NCBI GenBank assembly: GCA_018003015.1
Contig: JAGNEZ010000027.1
Span: forward strand, 1-64,000
Length of the DNA: 64,000 nt
Origin: Phycisphaerae bacterium
Lineage (GTDB): Bacteria; Planctomycetota; Phycisphaerae; UBA1845; PWPN01
Reading direction: 5' to 3'
The notes under the pieces are model-generated. The model saw only the letters and a list, made by a program, of their open reading frames with translations, was not told where the DNA came from and did not search any database. The translations under genes were made by a program, and so were the position numbers. This document shows positions 15,894 to 24,741 of the stretch, piece after piece; position 1 is the first letter of the stretch, and the number at the start of each line of letters is the position of its first letter.

Positions 15894-18314
15894 ATGACGC
15901 GGACACAATGTGCAGTCGTGGCCCTGGTGGCCTGCGTGGCCATGATGGGGCTGGTTACGCCGGCGGAGGCGGTGACGATCACCGTCGACGGTACCGTGGT
16001 GTTCGACGCGGGCGGCTTTGAGGCGGATACGCCCGGGCAGTTGCCCGGCGCGGCCGCGGTGGGAACCTGGAACGTCGGCGACAACGGTGACACGCGCTGT
16101 CGCGTGGTGGATAACGCGCCGATCGCGGGCGCTTACGAAGGTGCCCATGCCCTGAACTTCTATCGCAACGAAGGGGATTCTGCTGGCGCGACTGCCGTCA
16201 TGGCCTCCGCTTCCACCGTCGGGCAGACAGTGAAGGTGACCACGATGCTCTACCTTCAGGAATTCGCCCTCCCCGGCTGGGAAACCAAGGCTCTGTCCGC
16301 TCAGTTCGGTCTCCTGGGTGGAGGTTTATACCTCCAGAATGTGCAATTCGGGGGCGGTGGCGTACTCCAGTACTATGCAGGCGGTTGGCAGAGCACAAGC
16401 CTGACCGCCTCCTTCGGTGCATGGCACCTGCTGGAAGTCGAGTACCTGACCGGTGCGGATGCCCTGACGGTGACGTTGGATGGTGGTGCTTCGGTTTCGA
16501 TTCCCGCAGCCAACGTGCTGGCGAGCGTGGATAGCGTCCTATTCCAGGTCAGCAACTGGTACAACGATTGGTATCTTGACGCCGTGCCGGCGGACGTGCT
16601 GCTGAACGACACCTGCGCGAGAGCGATGGCCATCGGCGACGGGACTTACGGTGGCTCCACGGCACTGGCGACCGCCGACGGAACCGCCTCCTGCGGGACT
16701 TCCGACGGCACCGCGGATGTCTGGTACAAGGTGACACCTTTCAACTCGGGCACTCTCGCTCTGGCAACGTGCGGCTCCGAGTTTGACACCGTCCTCAGTG
16801 TCTACAGCTCGTGCGGGGGGGGTGAGATCGGGTGCAGCGACAACTGTGCCGGCTCACCGTGTGGAGGTACGGATTCCTGTTTGAGCGTGTCGGTGACCGC
16901 CGGTTCAACGTACTTCGTGCGTGTGAGCGGCGTGAGCGGAGCCAAGGGGACCTACACGTTGAGCGTCACAACGCCGCCTCCCCCCCCGCCGCCACCCAAC
17001 GATTCCTGCGAGAACGCCGCGGCCATCGGCGACGGGACCGTGACGGGCTCAACGACGTGGGCCACCGGTGATGGTGACGCTTCGTGCGGCAATTCGGGAA
17101 CCGCGGTCGACGTCTGGTATGCGTACACCGCGACATGCGACGGCGTGCTGTCGGCGGATACCTGCGGATCGGCGTACAACACCGTCCTCTCGGTGCACGG
17201 GGAGTGTCCAGGTACGCTCGGCAACACGCTGGCCTGCAGCGACGATTGCGCGGGGACATCCGCCTCATGCCTCCAGACACCGGTTGTATCGGGCCAAGTA
17301 TACCTCATCCGCGTGGCGGGCAACGGCACGGCCAGGGGCGACTTCACCCTGCATACGTCCTGCGGGCCGGCAACGACGACGCTGGCCCTGCCGTTGGTCC
17401 AGGCATTCGAGACCGATCCGGCCGGTTCGACAGGTGGATGGGAGGTGGCGCCCAGTCTGGTCATGTCTCCGCCGCCCATCTGCTCGAGCCCGCCGCTGAT
17501 CGAGGTGATCACGACGGATCCGAGCCCGGCCGGTGGCGGGACGCACAGCCTCAAGTGGTTCGAACCCGCCGGTGGAACGCGCAGCGGCGTGGGGCTTCGC
17601 TGGATGCCGCCCGCCAGCAGCACGACAGGCATCATGAAGCTGAGTTACGACTTCAAGATCGTGCAGCACACGAACCGCGGCCTCTCGTTCTGCCTGTCCG
17701 GTTTTGCCGCCGACGGCACATTGAACCTGAACGTATACGGTACCCGGTTTGATTCCACCACCGATGACGGTCTGCCGATCGGCTGGAATTGGTACTACGG
17801 CGGAGAATGGCACAACATCATACCCGTAACGGACGTGAATCAAGTGATCGGACACTGGTTCCGCTGCAGTGCAACTGTCGATGTTGGAGCACGCACGGTG
17901 GATCTCACCATGACGCCGCTCGATGACGGTGGGGTGGGCGGCCATGTCCTCGGTGAGTTCGGTGGCGGCAACCCGCTGGACATGGACATGGCCAACTACA
18001 CCGGCTTCTTCGTGTTCCAGGCTAACCCCGCGGCCACCAGCGAAGTCATCTTCGACAACCTGAGGGTCGAGATCGTCGGCCAGGAGGTCTGTCATCCTGT
18101 GTGGGCGGACCACGACGGCGACAACGACGTGGACCAGGTCGACTTCGGCGCGTTTCAGGCGTGTTTCACAGGCGCGACGACCGGGCTGCTACCGGGCTGC
18201 TATTGCTTCGATCGAGACAAGAACTCGACCGTCGATCGGAGTGACTTTGCGTCATTCGAGCTGTGTGTGAGCGGGCCCAGTGTCCCGGCGGACACGGTGC
18301 TGTGCGCACCGTGA
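15894..18314 (+). CDS. Large secreted multidomain protein with PPC-like repeats and dockerin-like tail
   Basis: This 806-residue protein starts at ATG 15894 with AAGGAGGAAG directly upstream. The signal peptide ends near TPAEA. Domains in order are: a concanavalin-like sandwich (about 25-225, FDAGGFEADTPGQLP to YNDWYLDAVP); two paralogous Cys-rich PPC-like modules (NDTC/NDSC...AIGDGT...DVWY, GCSDNCAG/ACSDDCAG) joined by an eight-proline linker; a second lectin-like sandwich (about 510-735); and a C-terminal pair of EF-hand loops (DHDGDNDVDQVDFGAF, DRDKNSTVDRSDFASF) with Cys turns as in the gene at 4372. It is probably an extracellular or cell-surface binding protein. No catalytic motif is seen. 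Confidence 0.85.
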   Translation: MTRTQCAVVALVACVAMMGLVTPAEAVTITVDGTVVFDAGGFEADTPGQLPGAAAVGTWNVGDNGDTRCRVVDNAPIAGAYEGAHALNFYRNEGDSAGATAVMASASTVGQTVKVTTMLYLQEFALPGWETKALSAQFGLLGGGLYLQNVQFGGGGVLQYYAGGWQSTSLTASFGAWHLLEVEYLTGADALTVTLDGGASVSIPAANVLASVDSVLFQVSNWYNDWYLDAVPADVLLNDTCARAMAIGDGTYGGSTALATADGTASCGTSDGTADVWYKVTPFNSGTLALATCGSEFDTVLSVYSSCGGGEIGCSDNCAGSPCGGTDSCLSVSVTAGSTYFVRVSGVSGAKGTYTLSVTTPPPPPPPPNDSCENAAAIGDGTVTGSTTWATGDGDASCGNSGTAVDVWYAYTATCDGVLSADTCGSAYNTVLSVHGECPGTLGNTLACSDDCAGTSASCLQTPVVSGQVYLIRVAGNGTARGDFTLHTSCGPATTTLALPLVQAFETDPAGSTGGWEVAPSLVMSPPPICSSPPLIEVITTDPSPAGGGTHSLKWFEPAGGTRSGVGLRWMPPASSTTGIMKLSYDFKIVQHTNRGLSFCLSGFAADGTLNLNVYGTRFDSTTDDGLPIGWNWYYGGEWHNIIPVTDVNQVIGHWFRCSATVDVGARTVDLTMTPLDDGGVGGHVLGEFGGGNPLDMDMANYTGFFVFQANPAATSEVIFDNLRVEIVGQEVCHPVWADHDGDNDVDQVDFGAFQACFTGATTGLLPGCYCFDRDKNSTVDRSDFASFELCVSGPSVPADTVLCAP

Positions 18315-18448
18315 ATGACGAGACTCCGTCCCCTCGGCGTGTGCCGGAAGGCCATCGGTGGCGGGCGGACGGTTAGCGTGTCCGCCACGGGAGGAGGGAC
18401 ACTGGGTTCCTGAAGGCGGCCTCTGGCCGAACGACCTGGGCCGCCGCA

Positions 18449-18473
18449 GCGGCACTCACCCGAGGAGTGCCGC
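18449..18473 (+). promoter_or_regulatory. Perfect 9-bp hairpin in the leader of the PEP-CTERM gene
   Basis: GCGGCACTC (18449-18457) and GAGTGCCGC (18465-18473) enclose a 7-base loop. AAAGGAGGTGG follows within 5 bases but no start codon sits after it. It could be a terminator for the upstream gene (no T-run) or a leader structure. Confidence 0.4.
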
Positions 18474-18560
18474 AGCAAAGGAGGTGGTCGCACCAAGACG
18501 ATTGATCTGTTCTGCGTGATTTGCCCGCGACTGTTGTCAGCTTTTCTGGAGGGAGACCTA

Positions 18561-19352
18561 ATGCGATATGTGGGTCTTACGGCACTGGCCGCCATGGTTA
18601 CGGGAATCATCCTGTCGCCCGCCGTGGGCACGGAGATTCTGCGAAACGACGCGGTTCTGGTTTCGGACAACTACAACACCACGGCCAGCGGAGGAAACGA
18701 CACCCTCGGGGCCCAGCCATTGGCCGACGTCGGCACATGGATTGTCGATGAGGGCACTTCCGGCAACATCGTGACCGACGCCGCCATACCGGGAGTGCAG
18801 GAGGGCGACGGTTACTTGAAGCTGCTCCACGATGGCGCCGGCGGGGCTCAGCTCAAAGCCAAGTTCGATCCCATCACGGTGGTGGGCGACAAGTTCACAT
18901 GGCGGTCTCGCGCCTATTTCACAGGCGGTGGGCACGACGATGACTATCAATTTGCCCTTCGCACGACCGGGACGCCGACGTCGCCCTGGTATGATGATGT
19001 CATCTTCACGACGACAATCCGGGGCGGGGTGGTCAACGCCTACGATGGAAGCAACTACGTTCCCACCGGCACCACGATCCTGACCGACCAGTGGACGACA
19101 TGGGAGGTCTCATACACCCGAGGGGCCAACACATTCTCTTGGTTGGTGAACGGTGTTGGCGACACGGCAATGCCAACCATACCAGGGGCGTCGAACAAGG
19201 ACATCGGGTTCGCGATGTTCTTCGGCAACTACACCTCGAGCACCGACGGCGGCTTCCCGGTCTGCCTGGACATGGTTCCGGAACCGACTTCCGCACTGCT
19301 GCTGCTCGGAGGAGTTGCCGGTCTGGCCATCCGGCGGCGGAAGACCGCCTGA
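18561..19352 (+). CDS. PEP-CTERM sorting-domain protein
   Basis: This 263-residue protein starts at ATG 18561 with GGAGGGAGA upstream. It has an N-terminal signal peptide (ALAAMVTGIILSPAVG). The middle is a beta-sandwich-like domain (LVSDNYNTTASGGND, TWEVSYTRGANTFSWLVNG) resembling lectin/LamG folds. The C-terminus is VPEPTSALLLLGGVAGLAIR followed by basic residues, the canonical PEP-CTERM signal: a V-PEP motif, a hydrophobic helix and an Arg-rich end, recognised by exosortase. It is therefore probably exported and processed at the cell surface, perhaps with exopolysaccharide. No exosortase gene lies in this window. Confidence 0.9.
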   Translation: MRYVGLTALAAMVTGIILSPAVGTEILRNDAVLVSDNYNTTASGGNDTLGAQPLADVGTWIVDEGTSGNIVTDAAIPGVQEGDGYLKLLHDGAGGAQLKAKFDPITVVGDKFTWRSRAYFTGGGHDDDYQFALRTTGTPTSPWYDDVIFTTTIRGGVVNAYDGSNYVPTGTTILTDQWTTWEVSYTRGANTFSWLVNGVGDTAMPTIPGASNKDIGFAMFFGNYTSSTDGGFPVCLDMVPEPTSALLLLGGVAGLAIRRRKTA

Positions 19353-19599
19353 ACACCACGGGGTTTCGCGATGTTCTTTTGGGAGCGGCGGCGGATGCGA
19401 CTCCGCCACTGCTCCTATTGTTGCGTACGGGAAGTACGTGGTTCCCGTTGAGCGTGCGCGCCTACCTAGCTTCTCGGTCCCGGAAGGCCTTCAGGGGGTG
19501 CGCTCAGGCGAAGGAGGTCGGCAGAAGCGAACGAGGCCGCTTATGGCGGACGGTTGAAGATGAACAAGCAGGCGCGACTTCAATTGTGCAACGAGCGCA

Positions 19600-19815
19600 G
19601 ACCTCCCCATCCTGGAAGACCGTGTGGTAGGCGCAGACGTTGCCCTCCCGGGGCTGATCGTGAACGATGGTCAGTTCACGGGGGCTCGGGGAGTGCAGCC
19701 TCAGCGAAGCCCCGTTCATGCTCTCGATCCGGGCATCGTCGACGAACAGTTCGAGTTGCGATCCGATGCGCACAGGTTCGCCCGCCTGACCGCACAGAGC
19801 GATCCCGCCCGTTAG
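19600..19815 (-). pseudogene. N-terminal remnant of a propeller-type glycosidase-like protein
   Basis: The minus strand encodes GEPVRIGSQLELFVDDARIE, then LRLHSPSPRELTIVHDQP and REGNVCAYHTVFQDGE, and then loses the family pattern. Secreted planctomycete hydrolase-like proteins begin in this way: IGSRLELFVDD, LxLHxPxPREV, EGNxxAYxTVFxDGD. Only about 70 residues survive, without a good start codon. It lies directly downstream of a complete propeller gene, suggesting an old tandem array. The rest of 19353-19844 holds nothing I can identify. Confidence 0.6.
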
Positions 19816-19844
19816 CCAGATCGTGCAGAAGCTTGAAACTCTTA

Positions 19845-21425
19845 TTAATTCTCATTACTGTTTATCAAAGTGACCGCATACACCGTCGCACGTTCCAGGT
19901 GTAGACGAAGCATGTGCTTGCCCGCGGCCAGGTCGCCGAGTCTCCGGTCCTTCCATGCCACGGGGTGCCGGAGAGAGTCGCCCTTGACCGGAAGACAGTC
20001 GTCGCGCGAGAAGCCGCGAACGCGTTTTCCACGTTTGTCGAGCACTTCGACTCGCACGGACCCCGCGGAGGCGTCCGCATTGACCAGGATGCCGGTGTAC
20101 CCCGCAAGGTCGATCGGCTTCAGCGTGACCTGGCCGACGTGCTCGAGAGGCTTCAGAAGCGTTGGCTGGTCGCTACGTTCCACAGACCGAATCCCGGCAA
20201 ACCGATCGCGAGGGATCGAGGCGAAGCCGATTCCGCTCCCCAGGTTGTAGTCGTCTCCGCCGGTAGCCCCCTGCGAGTACGCCCCGTAGTAGAAACGAAT
20301 CTCATCCTCAAGGACAACCGGCGTCGAACTGGTAAAGACGGACCCGCTGTCGAAGGCGCTTCCAGGCGCGCGGGCCAGCACGAAGGCGTGGCGGAAGGGA
20401 CGATCCCAGCGCAGGCCGTCGCGACTCGTCGCCATCTCAATGTCGATGACCCCACCACCCTTTGCGCGATCCAGAATCTGGATGAGCGAAAAATACACAT
20501 CTCCATACAGGAACACAGGGGCAGTGTGAAACTCGACCCAGGGCGAGTCGAGATCATCGGGGGTAAGAACAAGTTGCGGCGTGGACCAGTGAATGAAGTC
20601 CTTGCTTTCGGTCCGGCCCATACCGTGTTTGAAGCCCATCCCTCCGTCCGGGCCGTCAAACCACATCTTTCCGTAGATGGCGAAGACGCCACGCTTCGTG
20701 TCTTGGAAGACATCCACTGCGTCCGACATCGACAGGGGGACATCCCAATCTCGCCCGGGCTCGTCGGAATATGGCAGGACCGTGCCGTAGTTTCCGTAGA
20801 ACGAGTGCAGCAGCGGCATCTCGGGGTGCTTCGTCCAATGGATGCCGTCGGGCGAAAACGCCACGTGTAGGCCCGGGTACTCCTTCCCGCTGCTCTTGCC
20901 GAAGTCGAAGAACGTCATCTTGTAACGCCTGGTGGGATCAGGGTCCGCGGGGTCGACGATGACCGAGTTGGCGTACCGGACCGACGTGCCACCGGCACCG
21001 ATCAGCACGATGTTGGTCTTCCTGATATCGTTGAACGGAAAAAGGTCCAGTTCCGGCTTGGCAAAGTGAATACCGTCTCTGGATTCGGCGTAGCACACCA
21101 CGCAGGCGTGCGTGCGTTGGGTAGCGCGATTGCCCGAGAACGCCTGGTACCAGAGCTGGTACAGACCGGTTTCGGGGCTCCGGTAAACGCTCATCCACGC
21201 AATGGCGACCTCCCACGGTTTGTCGCACCTGATGAGCGGGTTTGCCGGGTGCCGGGTGAACGGCTGAACCTGTCGCTTGGTCCCGGAGCGGTAAAGGACG
21301 TCCTCATCGTCGATCAGCAGGATCGTGCGGGCCAACCCGTTCGTCGACTCCTCGGCGGCTTGGGCACACAGGGCCACCCCGCAGGTCACCGCCAGAACGA
21401 ACACCCCTGCCGTGCGTACGCGCAT
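19845..21425 (-). CDS. Secreted five-bladed beta-propeller glycosidase-like protein
   Basis: This 526-residue protein starts at ATG 21425 with AGGAG 7 bases upstream; an ATG at 21440 is in frame but has no such site. It has a signal peptide (GVFVLAVTCGVALCAQA). The body alternates strands as in GH32/GH43-like propellers: NPLIRCDKPWE, YRSPETGLYQLWYQAF, VCYAESRDGIHFAKPELDLF, GLHVAFSPDGIHWTKHPEMP, IEMATSRDGLRWDRPF and IRFYYGAYSQGATGG. The repeated S(P/R)DGI/LxW blades are typical of uncharacterised planctomycete and verrucomicrobial members. The last 100 residues form a separate beta domain. I cannot assign a substrate. It overlaps or abuts the Kelch gene at 21437, so the three minus-strand genes may be one operon. 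Confidence 0.75.
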   Translation of the reverse strand: MRVRTAGVFVLAVTCGVALCAQAAEESTNGLARTILLIDDEDVLYRSGTKRQVQPFTRHPANPLIRCDKPWEVAIAWMSVYRSPETGLYQLWYQAFSGNRATQRTHACVVCYAESRDGIHFAKPELDLFPFNDIRKTNIVLIGAGGTSVRYANSVIVDPADPDPTRRYKMTFFDFGKSSGKEYPGLHVAFSPDGIHWTKHPEMPLLHSFYGNYGTVLPYSDEPGRDWDVPLSMSDAVDVFQDTKRGVFAIYGKMWFDGPDGGMGFKHGMGRTESKDFIHWSTPQLVLTPDDLDSPWVEFHTAPVFLYGDVYFSLIQILDRAKGGGVIDIEMATSRDGLRWDRPFRHAFVLARAPGSAFDSGSVFTSSTPVVLEDEIRFYYGAYSQGATGGDDYNLGSGIGFASIPRDRFAGIRSVERSDQPTLLKPLEHVGQVTLKPIDLAGYTGILVNADASAGSVRVEVLDKRGKRVRGFSRDDCLPVKGDSLRHPVAWKDRRLGDLAAGKHMLRLHLERATVYAVTLINSNEN

Positions 21426-21436
21426 CAGTGGACTCC

Positions 21437-22663
21437 TCATGGAGACGGGTTGCTGATCGTGCCGATCAGGTAGAGATCCGGATGATGCCCAAAGGCCTCA
21501 CTGTCGATCACCGCGCCGCCCGTTTCGCCACCTGCAAGGTAGATGTGGTCGCCGCGGACGATGGTCATTGGGGTATTGTTGTTGAGCGGCAGTGGGTCGG
21601 CGCTGCCGAAGAGGCCTGTCTGAACATCGTAGACGAACACGTCACTGAAATAGGCTCTGTCGGGATAGTGGCGGGTCGGCTTGCCATACGGGGGGCGAAC
21701 CGTGCCATCGGGGTTCTCGATCCTTGGGTATTGGCAGCCACCCACGAGGATAATCCACCGGTCGCGATAGGCGATCTCACCCACGGTGAAGAAGTTGCCA
21801 CTGGCGATGGGCAGATCGCGCAAGCGCGTCCATCCGTCGACCGTCGGGTCGTACATCCAGTTGTCGACAACGGTAGAGTAGCCTCCGGGCGCCAGCGAAT
21901 TATCGTCGCCGCCCGCGCCGCCAAAAACGTAGATTCTGCCACCGACGACGGCCATACCAGGCGTAAAGCGTGGCGTGCCCGGGCAGTCCGCCAGCCGTCG
22001 CCATCCGGCCTTCAGATCCCGCGTATCGAGCATGAGCAGCTTCGCCCCGAGGCGCGGCTGGTGACCCGCACGGTCGGTATGTGTGTAGAATCTCTCGGAA
22101 TCGTAGTCGGCGCCGCCGAAAAGATAGATCTTGGATCCGATGGCACATGTCCCGGACCAGACGGCTGGGGCGGGCAGTCCCGGTACACTCGTTTCCCAAA
22201 CCCACTCATCACGTTTCTTCGAGAGCCGATAGCCATCGCGATAGGTGAACGGAGCCGTATAGTTGATGCCGCCCCAGCAGTAGAGGGTCTCATCAACGAC
22301 GATTCCGGCGAGCGCCTGCCGCTCGATCCCCGGCAGGTCAGGCAGCGACACCCAACTCGCCTGAGGGTCCTTCAGGCTCAGCGCCCACCCCTTCTTCAGG
22401 AACCCGCGCGGGTACTTGCCGGGCTTGCCGGGAACCGTCTCCTTGTCTCGACCGGCGCAGAATCCACCCACCAGGATCAACTGGTCATCGATGATCCCGA
22501 TCGCGCTATCCTGCAACCCCTGCGGCAGGGAGGTTCCCTTTTTCCAGGTGATCCGCAGAATCGAACGCAGCTCCGACTGCGGTTGCGTGTCGGCAGGTTT
22601 GGTCTGGGCGATCGTGGTTTGTGCCATAAAGACGAGGGCCAGGCCGACGCGGAGTAAGCTCAT
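21437..22663 (-). CDS. Secreted Kelch-type beta-propeller protein (copy 1)
   Basis: This protein of about 408 residues starts MSLLRVG with GGAGG 6 bases upstream, followed by a signal peptide ending near TTIAQ. Six Kelch-like blades can be traced by LVGGFCAG, YCWGGINY, YLFGGADYD, YVFGGAGGDDN, LVGGCQY and YLAGGETGG, each a hydrophobic strand followed by GG. The family includes the periplasmic sialic-acid mutarotase NanM and many planctomycete paralogues of unknown role. It shares its whole length with the next gene upstream (FLKKxWxLSL, VVDETLYxWGG, FGHHPDLYLxGTI), so the pair is a tandem duplication. Confidence 0.8.
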   Translation of the reverse strand: MSLLRVGLALVFMAQTTIAQTKPADTQPQSELRSILRITWKKGTSLPQGLQDSAIGIIDDQLILVGGFCAGRDKETVPGKPGKYPRGFLKKGWALSLKDPQASWVSLPDLPGIERQALAGIVVDETLYCWGGINYTAPFTYRDGYRLSKKRDEWVWETSVPGLPAPAVWSGTCAIGSKIYLFGGADYDSERFYTHTDRAGHQPRLGAKLLMLDTRDLKAGWRRLADCPGTPRFTPGMAVVGGRIYVFGGAGGDDNSLAPGGYSTVVDNWMYDPTVDGWTRLRDLPIASGNFFTVGEIAYRDRWIILVGGCQYPRIENPDGTVRPPYGKPTRHYPDRAYFSDVFVYDVQTGLFGSADPLPLNNNTPMTIVRGDHIYLAGGETGGAVIDSEAFGHHPDLYLIGTISNPSP

Positions 22664-22750
22664 TGAATCCTCCTGTCCAGGGAGCCGCGACCTTGAAACC
22701 ACAGCGCATCTGCGTCTGCACACATATCGCCGACAGAACCCGCCTGCGGC

Positions 22751-23995
22751 TCATTTCGTCTCTTGAATCGTCCCGACCAAGTACAAGTCCGGATGGTGGC
22801 CAAAAACCTCGCCTTCGATTTCACAACCGCCGGTCTCGCCGCCAATCAGGTGAATCCGACGATCTTCGACCACCGTCATGGGGAGATTGTTGTTGAGTGG
22901 CAACGGGTCCGCCGTGCCGAACTCGCCTGTTCGCGTGTCGTAGACCAGCATGTCACTGTAGTAGCTCTTGTTCTTGTAGTACTTGAAGGGCTGTCCGTAG
23001 GGATCTCGCGCGCTCCCGTCCGGATTCATGACCTTGTCGTAGGGGTTGCCCCCGACGAGCAGGATGTACCGGTCGGCGAAGACAATACGTCCACTTGGGA
23101 AGTTCCCGCTGGCGATCGGGAGGTCGCGGATTCGGCTCCATTGGCGGGAGGGCGGATCATACACCCAGTTATCTACAACGGTGCAGTAGGACTTCGTCCG
23201 ATTGTCGTTCCCAGTTGCGCCGCCGATGACGTAGATCTTCCCTTTCACCGCCGTCATCGCTGCAATCCATCGGGGCGTCCCCGGACATGGGTCCAGTTCC
23301 CTCCACCCGGCCTTGAGGTCGGCGGTGTCAATGACCAGGAGCCGAGTCCCCTGACGTTTCACCGAGCCTGTTCGATCGGTGGACGTGAAGAAGGTGCCGT
23401 CATTGACGTCGGCGTCGTAGTCGCAGCCTCCACAAACGTAGATTCTCGTGCCGACGGCGCAGACCCCGCTCGAGGCAGCCGGCGAAGGAAGGTCGGGCAG
23501 GGAATCCCATACCCATTTGCCAGCACGCAGGGAAAGACGATACCCGTCCTTGTAGCAGTAAGGCTTCGTATAGCTGAAGCCGCCCCACCCATAGAGTGTC
23601 TCATCCACCACAATGGCGAACAACTCCTGCCTCGGCTCGCCCGGGAAATCCGGCAAGGGCTGCCAGCCTCGACTTGACTCTGCGAGGCTGAGCCCCCAGA
23701 CCTTCTTCAGGAAACCGCGTGGGTACACGGTGTCCTTGCCGGGCACCCCCTTTTGTCCGCTACAAAACCCCCCGACCGTGACCAGCATGCGGCCAACGAT
23801 CCCTCCATCGCTGTCCTGGAAACCCTGGGGCAGGTCGGGGCCTTTCTTCCAGGCGATCTTCAGCATCGGTCGCAGCGATTCCTGCGGCTGCGGCCCCGGG
23901 AAGGGCGGAATCGGGTCGGCGCACCATCCCTCCGTTGCCCCACATCCAATCAGGGCAACGCAAGCCAAGCCGTGCAGCAGTCTATGGGAGGCCAT
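22751..23995 (-). CDS. Secreted Kelch-type beta-propeller protein (copy 2)
   Basis: This 414-residue protein starts MASHRLL with AAAGGAGA a few bases upstream. Its signal peptide has LACVALIGC, so it may be a lipoprotein. The blades carry LVTVGGFCSG, YGWGGFSY, YVCGGCDYD, YVIGGATGNDN, LVGGNPYD and HLIGGETGG. It is the close paralogue of the neighbouring gene, 87 bases away on the same strand. A mutarotase or carbohydrate-binding role is possible by family (NanM-like), but the active-site residues of NanM cannot be assigned here. Confidence 0.8.
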   Translation of the reverse strand: MASHRLLHGLACVALIGCGATEGWCADPIPPFPGPQPQESLRPMLKIAWKKGPDLPQGFQDSDGGIVGRMLVTVGGFCSGQKGVPGKDTVYPRGFLKKVWGLSLAESSRGWQPLPDFPGEPRQELFAIVVDETLYGWGGFSYTKPYCYKDGYRLSLRAGKWVWDSLPDLPSPAASSGVCAVGTRIYVCGGCDYDADVNDGTFFTSTDRTGSVKRQGTRLLVIDTADLKAGWRELDPCPGTPRWIAAMTAVKGKIYVIGGATGNDNRTKSYCTVVDNWVYDPPSRQWSRIRDLPIASGNFPSGRIVFADRYILLVGGNPYDKVMNPDGSARDPYGQPFKYYKNKSYYSDMLVYDTRTGEFGTADPLPLNNNLPMTVVEDRRIHLIGGETGGCEIEGEVFGHHPDLYLVGTIQETK

Positions 23996-24270
23996 GCACA
24001 TCTCCTTTGGTCCTGGGGCAACGCGTCTCCTCGTCGATGTACACATCAACTCCTTCCTAGGGGAAAGTCGAGATTGTCGTACCGGCCCAGAACGGACCCC
24101 AAGGCCGTAGTGGGCCGCTATCCAGTCAGCGATCGAGCACAGTCTCGGAACATGCTGCAGCCGCGATTACAGATCACGTCAGGGCCGGATCCATCTGACC
24201 TTGGGGGTGAGGGGCACCCCCGCTGCCGAGTTCCCGCCAACTCGCATCGCCGTGCCGCTCCAGTGTGTGT

Positions 24271-24444
24271 TCAGTACCCACTTGTTGCCAACCACTCGGC
24301 AATCAGCCGCTCGTATTCTCGGCGGCTGTCGGTCGAACCGTGCGGGCCAAGGTAAAAGTCCCTGCCGTTCAAGCGGACCACTGCCAGCCCGCTCGGTTTG
24401 TGCAGACGATACCCGGGGATTTTGGGGGGCTTCACGCTGGGCAT
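24271..24444 (-). pseudogene. N-terminal fragment of a planctomycete tyrosine recombinase/integrase
   Basis: A 57-residue ORF starts at ATG 24444 (AGGAG upstream). It reads PGYRLHKPSGLAVVRLNGRD, FYLGPHGSTDSRREYERLI and AEWLATSGY, then TGA. This is the arm-type N-terminal module of a large planctomycete integrase family (PxYRLHKPSGQAVVxLxGRDxYLG...YxRLIAEWLA). The core-binding and catalytic domains (Arg-His-Tyr) are absent downstream. The fragment lies 117 bases from the 3' end of a tRNA-Ala gene, the classic position for an integrase next to its attachment site. Confidence 0.65.
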
Positions 24445-24560
24445 CTTGCAGCTCCTGGAAGTCCAAATGTGGTCATTACCACACTCATCAGCTTCCCGAG
24501 CCGCACTGCCGCACGCCGGCAGGAACGCTAAATCAAGCGTTCGGCTGGACTTACAGTGAA

Positions 24561-24633
<73 letters not shown>

Positions 24634-24741
24634 AAGCCGAGTGCATAATCTATCGGCCAATGGGCGGTCTGGCAAGAGCCCCGGAGTGTTCTGCAGGCAC
24701 GATTTGACCCTTCCCCCCTTGCGTCGGTATGTTCCGAGGGC

